Source: Flavobacteriaceae bacterium | Lineage (GTDB): Bacteria; Bacteroidota; Bacteroidia; Flavobacteriales; Flavobacteriaceae | Length of the DNA stretch: 64,000 bases | Direction of reading: 5' to 3' | NCBI GenBank assembly: GCA_029238515.1 | Contig: JAQWFW010000027.1 | Location: 1-64,000, forward strand | Shown: positions 39,266 to 48,003 of the stretch, piece after piece | How the letters are laid out: every line of letters starts with the position of its first letter | How positions within the stretch are numbered: position 1 is the first letter of the stretch | The notes under the pieces: generated by a model | Database searches by the model: none | What the model was told of the DNA's origin: nothing | What the model saw: the letters and a program-made list of their open reading frames with translations, nothing else | Position numbers and translations under genes: made by a program

Positions 39266-39433
39266 AAAAAAAAGCCTGTAAAGATCTGGGTTTTGTATAA
39301 ACTCCTTTTAAACAGGATTTAGAGCTGAAAAGCTGATCAAGGGTCTGCGACAAGGCAGCATGCTTTTACAACTTAAACGGACTCCATTTATAGAATTCTC
39401 GTTGAGTTTATCAAAAAATTGACCAATACAGGC
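39266..39433 (-). ncRNA. ssrS: Candidate 6S RNA (long nested rod-like RNA between zapA and rny)
   Basis: Nested pairings: 39274-39280 with 39427-39433 (GCCTGTA/TACAGGC); 39297-39304 with 39404-39411 (ATAAACTC/GAGTTTAT); 39328-39333 with 39362-39367 (AAAAGC/GCTTTT); 39345-39348 with 39355-39358 (CTGC/GCAG). Poly-U follows the closing stem on the minus strand. zapA-ssrS synteny is known from other bacteria. Confidence 0.75.
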
Positions 39434-39450
39434 AGTATGTACTTTGTATT

Positions 39451-39753
39451 TTAAAGAACGTTGGCGTCTAAGTGTTGGTCTAGTCGCTGATCTAAATCAA
39501 TCAGACGTTGCTCGAGGACTTCACTTAAACTGTTTTTATTTATTTTCGTTTGTTCCGTTTCAGCGGCAAATTGCAAGGCACACATGGCCAAAACGTCTTG
39601 CTTGTCTTGAACGGAATAGCTTTGTTCAAATTTCTTTACGGTTGCATCAATCTTCTGAGCAGCTAAACGCAAACCTTCTTCTTGGCTTGGCGCTATTGTC
39701 AAGGGATAAACCCGATTGGCAATAGATAATTTAATTTTTAGTTGCTCACTCAT
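39451..39753 (-). CDS. zapA: Cell division protein ZapA
   Basis: MSEQLKIKLSIANRVYPLTIAPSQEEGLRLAAQKIDATVKKFEQSYSVQDKQDVLAMCALQFA. Confidence 0.9.
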   Translation of the reverse strand: MSEQLKIKLSIANRVYPLTIAPSQEEGLRLAAQKIDATVKKFEQSYSVQDKQDVLAMCALQFAAETEQTKINKNSLSEVLEQRLIDLDQRLDQHLDANVL

Positions 39754-39763
39754 GAGTTATTAT

Positions 39764-40054
39764 TTAGTCCGATAAACTAGCAATGCAATCGTTTATCTCT
39801 TTGATCAAAGCATTTATTTTGAGCTTTGAAGCTCGTTTATCTTCGTTACTGCCTAGCATTGAACTTGCAATTTTTAAAGAATCAAACTCTGTCTGCTTCT
39901 CTTGAAGCAATTGCAATTGATTCTTGTTTTGGGATTTTAATTCTTGTATTTCCCTTTTCAGAGCACTATTTTCGTCTTTCAAAGATCCAAACTGGTTCAG
40001 TATCTTGTCTATTTTAACTTCTAGTGTTTGGACGATTGTTTCGATTTTGCTCAT
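39764..40054 (-). CDS. Small coiled-coil protein (ZapB-like position)
   Basis: 96-aa heptad-rich ORF directly upstream of zapA. Confidence 0.75.
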   Translation of the reverse strand: MSKIETIVQTLEVKIDKILNQFGSLKDENSALKREIQELKSQNKNQLQLLQEKQTEFDSLKIASSMLGSNEDKRASKLKINALIKEINDCIASLSD

Positions 40055-40197
40055 CTACAATTTCAATACCTTTTCCACAAATTTAACATTCCATATCTAA
40101 AATCGCAATTTCTGTGCCGATATTTTAAAAATAATTTAACCAAACTAAATGCTTTGCTTTTTGTTTTCAATTCTATACTTTAGCTAAAGATCATGTT

Positions 40198-41883
40198 ATG
40201 AATATTTTTAAGCTTTTATGTTTTTTGTGCTCTATTTACACAATGGCACAAACCCCTTACCCACAAGAATACTTCCGTTCACCTTTGGATATACAACTGG
40301 TGCTTTCGGGAACATTTGCAGAACTTAGGTCCAATCATTTTCATTCAGGATTAGACATGAAAACCAATGGAAAACAAGGGCTTAAGATTTATACTGCAGC
40401 CATTGGTTATGTGAGCAGGATTAAAATTTCTAGATATGGGTATGGCAAAGCATTGTACATCACCCACCCCAACGGCTACACTTCAGTTTATGCCCACCTT
40501 CAAAAATTTTCTCCAAAAATTGAAGCTTTTGTCAAAAGCAAACAATACGAAAAAGAGCAATTTGAAATCGAACTGTTTCCAGATCCTAACGCGCTGCGCA
40601 TTGAAGCAGACGAAGTTGTAGCATTTTCTGGAAATACTGGGGGCTCATCTGGCCCGCATTTGCATTTTGAAATTCGTGACAAAAATTCTCGCCCCATAAA
40701 TCCAATGCTTTTTGGGATTGATATTAAAGATACCACGCCTCCAGAACTCTATCAACTTTATGTTTACCCCCTCTCTGATGATAGCCATATTGAAGGGCTT
40801 CATGAAAAGAAAAAAATACGGCTCATAAAACAGCCTAATGGGAATTACAAAGCCGAGACTATTGCGGCTTTTGGGACTATTGGTTTTGGTATTGTGGCCA
40901 ATGACCGTCAAGACTATGCATCGAACAAAAATGGCTTGTCAAAAATTGAAACCTTTTTCAACGGTAAAAAATCTATTGAAGTGGATTTTAAGCGGTTTTC
41001 GTTTAGCGAAACCAAACATATCAATCGTTTTATAGACTATGCGCATTATCGTTCGAAAAAGCAAAGAATTCAAAAATTATTCATTGAAAAAAACAACCCC
41101 TTGAGTCTGTTTTCTTTTCATGAACAAAACGGAGCTTTGAGTATAATTGATAGCACAAATTCCGCATACACAATTAAAATTCAAGATTTTAAAAACAATA
41201 AAACGACAGTTCAAGTTCCGATTTCTGGAATTTTTCAAGAAGTCTCCAAAAATGATTCAATCCCTTTAAGTTTCACTTATGTAAGTGCCTCAGAATCAAC
41301 GTTATTCGAAGATCAGTCCTTTAGTGTAGAAATCCCTGCCTATGCTTTATATGAAGATATTCCCCTCGATTTTAAAGTCAAAAACGATACATTAACAATT
41401 CACGAACCTAGTATTCCCCTAAAAAAATCAATGACCATAAAATTTGACGCAAGTCGCTTTGATTCAAACGATTTAACTCATCTTTTCATTGGAAGACTTT
41501 CGGCTTATGGAAGATTGTATTATACTTCTACAAAGCGAAAAGGTAGTACACTAACCGCACGTACAAAATATTTTGGCAGATACACCATTGGAAGAGATGA
41601 TAAAGGGCCAAAAATTTCTGCTGTAAATTTCAAAAATGGCAGTTGGCTTACCAAATATCGCTATCTAAAAGTGAAAATTTCTGACGATATTTCTGGAGTA
41701 AAAAACTTTCGTGCAACTGTGAATGGAAAGTGGATTTTAATGGATTACGATGCAAAAACTAACACACTGACGCATGACTTCAACGATAATGTAATCAATG
41801 ACATCAAAAATAATTTAAAGCTTATTGTCGTCGATAATGTTGGAAATAGTTCTAAATTTGAACTCACCTTTTACAGAAAATAA
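40198..41883 (+). CDS. M23-family metallopeptidase
   Basis: FAELRSNHFHSGLDMKT and SGPHLHFEIRD zinc motifs; signal peptide. Confidence 0.92.
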   Translation: MNIFKLLCFLCSIYTMAQTPYPQEYFRSPLDIQLVLSGTFAELRSNHFHSGLDMKTNGKQGLKIYTAAIGYVSRIKISRYGYGKALYITHPNGYTSVYAHLQKFSPKIEAFVKSKQYEKEQFEIELFPDPNALRIEADEVVAFSGNTGGSSGPHLHFEIRDKNSRPINPMLFGIDIKDTTPPELYQLYVYPLSDDSHIEGLHEKKKIRLIKQPNGNYKAETIAAFGTIGFGIVANDRQDYASNKNGLSKIETFFNGKKSIEVDFKRFSFSETKHINRFIDYAHYRSKKQRIQKLFIEKNNPLSLFSFHEQNGALSIIDSTNSAYTIKIQDFKNNKTTVQVPISGIFQEVSKNDSIPLSFTYVSASESTLFEDQSFSVEIPAYALYEDIPLDFKVKNDTLTIHEPSIPLKKSMTIKFDASRFDSNDLTHLFIGRLSAYGRLYYTSTKRKGSTLTARTKYFGRYTIGRDDKGPKISAVNFKNGSWLTKYRYLKVKISDDISGVKNFRATVNGKWILMDYDAKTNTLTHDFNDNVINDIKNNLKLIVVDNVGNSSKFELTFYRK

Positions 41884-41894
41884 ATCATTACATT

Positions 41895-44360
41895 TTGAAC
41901 ATAAGATATTTATACACTTCAATTTTTCTATTATTTATCGCTCAAATTCAAGTATTTGCACAAACCGCAACTCTGCGAGGTGTGTTGCTTGACGAAGAAA
42001 ACAAACCCATTGAAAATGCAACCATAAGAGCAAATAATTTAGGTACCATCTCTAACGTTAATGGATTTTACCTTTTAGAAATACCTTCAAATCAGAATGT
42101 AGAAGTCGAATTTTCTCATGTGAATCACAAATTTGTTCGCGCAGTATTCAAACTCAAAAACGGACAAGAATTTGAATTTAATCCTGTTTTAAAAACAGAC
42201 ATTGAACAAATTGAAAATGTCATTATAACTGGAACAAAACGTGCTGTTTTAGAAGGTGTAACCACCATTTCACCAAAAATTATTCGTACCATAAAAGGTG
42301 CACAACCAGGTGTTGAAAATCTTTTAAAAACATTACCTGGTGTTAATATTTCAAACGAATTGAGTACTCAATATTCTGTTCGTGGAGGGAATTTTGATGA
42401 AAATTTGGTTTATGTTAATGACATTGAGGTCTATCGTCCGTTTTTGGTACGATCAGGACAACAAGAAGGTTTGAGCTTTGTCAATACAGCAATGGTCGAA
42501 AATTTAGAATTTTCAGCTGGTGGGTTTCAAGCCAAGTATGGAGATAAACTTTCCTCTGTTTTGGACATTACTTATCGAAAACCTACCCGTTTCGGTATTC
42601 GTGCGGATTTAAGTCTTTTGGGCGGTAGTATTACTGCCGAAGGATCGAGCAAGGACCAAAAATTTTCGGCATTGGTTGGACTACGTTACAGAGATAACAG
42701 CTTGCTTGTAGATGCCAAAGAAACACAAACCAATTACGACCCTAAGTTTTTAGATGCACAGACCTACTTAACTTATCAAATGACTCCAAAATTTGAATTG
42801 AGTTTTTTAGGAAATATAACTTCTAACACATACAATTATGCACCAAAAACAAGACAAACAAACTTTGGTACGTTAGAAAACCCCATTGCACTATTGGTTT
42901 TTTATGAAGGCCAAGAGCAAGATGCCTATAGTACCTATTTTGGTGCATTAAAAGGTTCATATCAGGTTAATGATAACTTAAATTTAAAACTCATCACTTC
43001 TAGTTTTCATACCACCGAGCAAGAGTATTTTGATATTTTGGCGCAATACCGATTGGGGGAAGTCAACAGCAATATTGGGGACGAAAATTTAGGAGAAGTT
43101 GAATTTTCAGAAGGTATTGGAGGACAAATCAATCACGCTCGAAATGATTTAGATGCGCTAATCTCGACCGTTGAACATCGTGGAACTTACAAAAAGAATA
43201 AAGATCATTTTCAATGGTCTCTTAAATATACAAATGAAAATATCCGCGATCGAGTTGTTGAATGGGAAGTGATTGACTCAGCTGGATTTTCTATCAATCC
43301 ACCCAATTTAGATCAATTCGACAATCAACCTTACACACCTGACACAGGTCCTTTGGTACCCTTTCAAAACATTCGCGCAACAAACAATACAACCGTAGAA
43401 CGCTTACAAGCATTTGCGCAATGGAGCAAGCGCAGTACTTTGGGTGCAAATGAGGTGTTTTATAATTTTGGTGTACGTGCTCACCAATGGCGAGTTAGTG
43501 GTGAAAATATTGCAGTAAAACAACAAGTGGTTTTTAGTCCGAGAGCACAATTCAGTATCAAGCCAAACGGCAAAAAAGACATGCTTTTTAGATTGAGTGG
43601 TGGATTGTATTATCAGCCTCCATTCTTTCGAGAATTACGTGATGCGAATGGAACAGTAAACAGCAGTGTTGAAGCGCAAAAATCTGTTCATCTTGTTGCT
43701 GGTCACGAATACAGTTTTATGCTCTGGAAACGCCCATTTAAATTAGTTTCTGAAGTCTATTACAAAAATCTCTCTGATGTAAACCCATACACTGTTGAAA
43801 ATGTACGCATTCGATACGCAGCCAACAACAATGCTGAAGCGTATGCCTATGGATTGGATATGCGCTTAAACGGTGAATTTGTCCCTGGTACAGAATCGTG
43901 GTTTTCTTTTGGTTATCTCAAAACTGAAGAAGCTATTGGTGGGCGTGATTTTATTGCGCGACCAATGGATCAACGCTTGAAATTTGGAGTGCTTTTTCAA
44001 GATTATATTCCCAAATTACCAAATATGAAAATGTATTTAAATTTAGTATACAATACTGGAGTTCCTGGTGGATCACCAAGTTATGCCGATGTCTACAGTT
44101 ATCAAAATCGATTACCAGACTATAAACGTGCCGATATTGGTATGTCTTATGTCGTTGTCGATGCGAAAAATAAAGCAAATAATGGGTGGAAAAAACGCTT
44201 TAAAGAATTATCCGTTGGTATGGAAATATTTAATCTCTTTGATGTTCAAAACTCAATCACAAATACATGGGTGCGCGATGTCTACTCAAAACGCCAATAT
44301 TCTATTCCAAACTACCTAACACCAAGAGTGTTTAATATTAGATTGGACATGCGCTTTTAG
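41895..44360 (+). CDS. TonB-dependent receptor with carboxypeptidase-like regulatory N-terminus (TTG start)
   Basis: LRGVLLDEENKPIENATIRANNLGTISNVNGFYLLEIP; plug GVENLLKTLPGVNISNELSTQYSVRGGNFDENLVYVNDIEVYRP; terminal Phe. Confidence 0.93.
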   Translation: MNIRYLYTSIFLLFIAQIQVFAQTATLRGVLLDEENKPIENATIRANNLGTISNVNGFYLLEIPSNQNVEVEFSHVNHKFVRAVFKLKNGQEFEFNPVLKTDIEQIENVIITGTKRAVLEGVTTISPKIIRTIKGAQPGVENLLKTLPGVNISNELSTQYSVRGGNFDENLVYVNDIEVYRPFLVRSGQQEGLSFVNTAMVENLEFSAGGFQAKYGDKLSSVLDITYRKPTRFGIRADLSLLGGSITAEGSSKDQKFSALVGLRYRDNSLLVDAKETQTNYDPKFLDAQTYLTYQMTPKFELSFLGNITSNTYNYAPKTRQTNFGTLENPIALLVFYEGQEQDAYSTYFGALKGSYQVNDNLNLKLITSSFHTTEQEYFDILAQYRLGEVNSNIGDENLGEVEFSEGIGGQINHARNDLDALISTVEHRGTYKKNKDHFQWSLKYTNENIRDRVVEWEVIDSAGFSINPPNLDQFDNQPYTPDTGPLVPFQNIRATNNTTVERLQAFAQWSKRSTLGANEVFYNFGVRAHQWRVSGENIAVKQQVVFSPRAQFSIKPNGKKDMLFRLSGGLYYQPPFFRELRDANGTVNSSVEAQKSVHLVAGHEYSFMLWKRPFKLVSEVYYKNLSDVNPYTVENVRIRYAANNNAEAYAYGLDMRLNGEFVPGTESWFSFGYLKTEEAIGGRDFIARPMDQRLKFGVLFQDYIPKLPNMKMYLNLVYNTGVPGGSPSYADVYSYQNRLPDYKRADIGMSYVVVDAKNKANNGWKKRFKELSVGMEIFNLFDVQNSITNTWVRDVYSKRQYSIPNYLTPRVFNIRLDMRF

Positions 44361-45508
44361 GCGGGTTCTAAAACAAGTTCTTTAAGTGTGTCGATAACTT
44401 CGTCTAGTTCTTCTTTTGTATTGAACGAACTAAATGAAAAGCGTATAGAGGGTTTTTGTAGATCATCTTTTGAAAGAATTTCTCGAAGCACGTGAGATCC
44501 TTTATCACTTCCACTTTGGCATGCACTTCCTTTGGAACAAGCAATTCCTTTTAAATCCAATTGAAACAAAAACAATGGTGCTTTTTCGGAAGAAACCGGA
44601 AGACATACATTGACCAAAGTATAGGTACTGTTTGAAGCATCGGCACAAACACCATTAAATTTAGTTCCAGGAATTTCTGTTTTTAAGCGTTGTATAAAAT
44701 GAGACTTCAATTCACTAATATATTGCTTTTCTGAATCTAAGTGTTCATAAGCAAGAGCCAAAGATTCATCCAATCCAACAATATCATGTAGACTTTCTGT
44801 ACCCGCACGACAACCACGCTCCTGAGCACCACCTGTTATGATGGATTGTAAACCCAATCCACTTCTTACAAATGCAAAGCCAATGCCTTTTGGACCATGA
44901 AATTTATGCGCACTTGCAGCTAAAAAATCAATTGGAATCTGAACCAAATCGAGAGGGTAATGCCCTACCGATTGCACTGTATCACTATGAAAAAGTGCTT
45001 GGTATTTTTTGCATAGATCTGCAACAAATTTTAAATCAAGTATCGTTCCAATTTCATTGTTGATATGCATCAATGAAACCAACGTTTTTTCAGAAGCATG
45101 CTCTAAAAGTTCTTCAAGATGCCTTAAATCGATAGTGCCATTGTCCAAAACTCGAACATAACTAACTTTAATTTTTTCTGAATCTTCCAAAGAAGTGATG
45201 GTATGACCAACAGCATGATGTTCTATACGAGATGAAATGATGTGCTTGACATCCAGATGACATACCGCAGAGCGCAATACTAGGTTATCGGCCTCTGTTC
45301 CACCTGCTGTAAATATAATTTCAGAAGATTTTACATTGAAATGAGCAGCAATACGCTTGCGGCATTGCTCCAATATAGATTTTGAAGATCGACCTACACT
45401 GTGTGTAGACGATGGATTTCCATAATTAGACTTTAAGACTGCAGCCATTTTATCCGCAACTTCATTGCGGACTTGTGTCGTGGCAGCATTATCTAAATAA
45501 ATAGGCAT
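44357..45508 (-). CDS. Cysteine desulfurase (NifS/IscS-like)
   Basis: MPIYLDNAATTQVR, FTAGGTEADNLVL, SAHKFHGPKGIGF, SKGSACQSGSDKGSHVL. Confidence 0.93.
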   Translation of the reverse strand: MPIYLDNAATTQVRNEVADKMAAVLKSNYGNPSSTHSVGRSSKSILEQCRKRIAAHFNVKSSEIIFTAGGTEADNLVLRSAVCHLDVKHIISSRIEHHAVGHTITSLEDSEKIKVSYVRVLDNGTIDLRHLEELLEHASEKTLVSLMHINNEIGTILDLKFVADLCKKYQALFHSDTVQSVGHYPLDLVQIPIDFLAASAHKFHGPKGIGFAFVRSGLGLQSIITGGAQERGCRAGTESLHDIVGLDESLALAYEHLDSEKQYISELKSHFIQRLKTEIPGTKFNGVCADASNSTYTLVNVCLPVSSEKAPLFLFQLDLKGIACSKGSACQSGSDKGSHVLREILSKDDLQKPSIRFSFSSFNTKEELDEVIDTLKELVLEPA

Positions 45509-45587
45509 ATCAAAATAAAAAAAAGTTAAACAAAAATAATCAAATTAAATAATTGACAATAACATTACATTTATTTCTTAATTCTGT

Positions 45588-45595
45588 TATTTTTG
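45588..45595 (+). promoter_or_regulatory. Bacteroidota -7 element (TATTTTTG)
   Basis: TANNTTTG match 17 nt before the ATG at 45613. Confidence 0.45.
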
Positions 45596-45612
45596 TTATA
45601 AATAGTTAATTC

Positions 45613-46494
45613 ATGCGTAATTGGTTACAGTTTTTTTCGTTTTTATTTCTAATCACATCGTGTAATGATGGTGATGTAATTCAAGTACAGTTGGATTTTG
45701 ATAAAGATTTATCACTTTGCCAAATTCAAACGGCAGATCAAGGAGCGAGTTTAACCTCAAGTTTTTTGTTTTATGACACGCGCAATGATCCTTATCAATC
45801 CCTCACGCTTTTGATTCCTAGAACAACCGCTACAGAAGCAATGTTTGAGCCTACTGAATATGGAGCAACACAAACACTCAGTATCAATGGTAGTAGTGTT
45901 CAATTTCATTACAGATCATACAATGGCGATCCTAATGCTTTAATTTGTGCAGTAATTCCTCCTGCAGGAGTTGCAGTTACTCAAGATTATGCTTCTACGG
46001 GCGGAACAGCTGAATTTGTATCCCTTTTTGAAGACGACGACGATGACGGTGTGCCAACAGCACTTGAATTTGATGGCGATACAGATGGTGATGGTATTCC
46101 GAATTATAAAGACAATGACGATGATGGTGACAATGTTCCCACCATCAACGAAAAACCAGACCCCAACAACGATGGAGATTTGGCTGACGCTCAAGATACT
46201 GATGGCGACTCCATCCCAGATTATTTAGATCAAGATGATGATGGAGATGGTACACTTACCATAAATGAGGACGAAAATGGCAACGGTAATTTATTTGATG
46301 ATATAGCTACTGGATCTTCCTTTGCACGTTTTTTGGATGAAAATTTTTCAAATTCTTACGCCGTTCAAACAACCAACACCAATCAATTTAAGCGTATTGT
46401 AACGATTACCGTCACACTAAATAACATTGATATTTCTATCCTTTCGGCAGATACATTAGAAATGGGCACCTACGAAACAATTATTTCCTACTAG
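45613..46494 (+). CDS. Lipoprotein with thrombospondin type-3-like Ca-binding Asp repeats
   Basis: Lipobox LITSC; DDDDDGVPTALEFDGDTDGDGIPNYKDNDDDGDNVPTINE...DTDGDSIPDYLDQDDDGDGT. Confidence 0.85.
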   Translation: MRNWLQFFSFLFLITSCNDGDVIQVQLDFDKDLSLCQIQTADQGASLTSSFLFYDTRNDPYQSLTLLIPRTTATEAMFEPTEYGATQTLSINGSSVQFHYRSYNGDPNALICAVIPPAGVAVTQDYASTGGTAEFVSLFEDDDDDGVPTALEFDGDTDGDGIPNYKDNDDDGDNVPTINEKPDPNNDGDLADAQDTDGDSIPDYLDQDDDGDGTLTINEDENGNGNLFDDIATGSSFARFLDENFSNSYAVQTTNTNQFKRIVTITVTLNNIDISILSADTLEMGTYETIISY

Positions 46495-47048
46495 GGCGTT
46501 TTTCGCTGATAAATATATACTTCTGTTGCACCGTGCCCATACTTTTGATAGTTTGCAGGGTAAAATTTTAAGTGATCATAACGCTTCAAAAGATACTCTA
46601 GTTCAAGTTTGAGTACCCCCTCACCTATACCGTGAATAAAAACCACACGTTGAATCCGCTTTGAAATTGCAAAATCCAATCGTTTTTTGGCAGTATCCAA
46701 TTGCAAATTAAGCATTTCATGATTTTGCATGCCTTTTGTAGATTTCACCAACTGATGAATATGCAAATCCACCTCCATATGTGGCTGTTGTCGTGATTTA
46801 GTTTTAATTTTTGGTGCTGATTTTCGCTTTTTCGATTCTTTTTCAGAGAGAATATGTTGCAAAGATTGTCCTTTGAACGACGAAGAGTGTAAAAGATTAT
46901 GATCCATTTTTACAAGCTCAGAAGCATCAAAGGTCATTTCGAAACCGGAAGTGGTTTCAATAGTAATAGCAGAACCCAAAATACCAACAATACGACCCGA
47001 AAGGTCATCATCTAGAACAGATACGTTATCGTTAATGCTAAACTTCAT
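46491..47048 (-). CDS. Smr-domain protein (MutS2 C-terminal-like)
   Basis: MEVDLHIHQL...VVFIHGIGEGVLKLELEYLLKRY. Confidence 0.88.
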   Translation of the reverse strand: MKFSINDNVSVLDDDLSGRIVGILGSAITIETTSGFEMTFDASELVKMDHNLLHSSSFKGQSLQHILSEKESKKRKSAPKIKTKSRQQPHMEVDLHIHQLVKSTKGMQNHEMLNLQLDTAKKRLDFAISKRIQRVVFIHGIGEGVLKLELEYLLKRYDHLKFYPANYQKYGHGATEVYIYQRKTP

Positions 47049-47251
47049 TCTTCCTCGTCATAAGATTGGACAGCATAAGGATCTATTTCTGGCTTATCAC
47101 CAACGCCCTTGGAAATCAAATACAAACCAACAACTAATAAAAAAAGACCTCCTATGGAAATAAAAACATTTGAAATAGGGTATAATTCAGTGTAAATTAA
47201 AATGAAGATACCGACAATAAAGGAGCCATATTTTAATGTGTTGCGTGTCAT
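47045..47251 (-). CDS. Small hypothetical membrane protein
   Basis: 68 aa, two TM segments, 4-nt overlap with the Smr gene. Confidence 0.7.
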   Translation of the reverse strand: MTRNTLKYGSFIVGIFILIYTELYPISNVFISIGGLFLLVVGLYLISKGVGDKPEIDPYAVQSYDEEE

Positions 47252-47369
47252 TTGAATGAAATCTTATTGCGTATAAAAATAAGACCTTTGGGTTAATTTA
47301 TATGATTAATAGGTTGTTTTTTTCAAAATAGATAAATTATTTATTATTTTAGACATCCAAAATATTTCT

Positions 47370-47654
47370 ATGGCTCTAGAACACTATATGCTCCCTTGTT
47401 TGAGCAAAACCCTTTTTGGTTTTGAGTGTATGGGTTGTGGACTTCAGCGTTCGCTTTTATTAGTTTTTAAGGGTCATTTTACAGACGCTTTTTGGATGTA
47501 CCCAGCCATATATCCACTTATTGTTTTGGGCGGTTTATTACTCTTAAGCCGATTTTATAAATTTAAATTTTATCAAAAAAGTATCAATGTGTTATCATTA
47601 ATTTCCATTGGTACAATCTTTACTAACTATATCATTAAACAATTCATTTTATGA
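47370..47654 (+). CDS. DUF2752 membrane protein
   Basis: LPCLSKTLFGFECMGCGLQRSLLLVFKGHFTDAFWMYPAIYPL. Confidence 0.88.
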   Translation: MALEHYMLPCLSKTLFGFECMGCGLQRSLLLVFKGHFTDAFWMYPAIYPLIVLGGLLLLSRFYKFKFYQKSINVLSLISIGTIFTNYIIKQFIL

Positions 47655-47974
47655 AAAAATCGTTGAATACTACGCTTATTTATGTGCTCAGTATTTTGGG
47701 TTTATTGTGCTGCTGCTTTGCGGGTTTTGGATTTTTACTTTCTGGACCTGCATATTTGATGGCCAATAAAAAACTCAAAGACGCTCAAGTGAACCCCGAC
47801 GATTACGAGGGGAATATCAATGCCATGGAAACTGCCAAAACAGTGGCATTAGTGATTCTGATCATCAACTTGCTCTATCTGGCGTACACTATTTATGCTG
47901 TATTAACAGGTGATTTTAGCGAAATGCAAGAAGAATGGCGCAAAATGATGGAAGAAATCAACCAAAACGCATAA
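47651..47974 (+). CDS. CCC-motif membrane protein
   Basis: ILGLLCCCFAGFGFLLSGPAYLMANKKLKD; ATGA overlap with the DUF2752 gene. Confidence 0.82.
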   Translation: MKKSLNTTLIYVLSILGLLCCCFAGFGFLLSGPAYLMANKKLKDAQVNPDDYEGNINAMETAKTVALVILIINLLYLAYTIYAVLTGDFSEMQEEWRKMMEEINQNA

Positions 47975-48003
47975 AAAGCGTTTTCGGTTGAAACGATCAT
48001 TAT

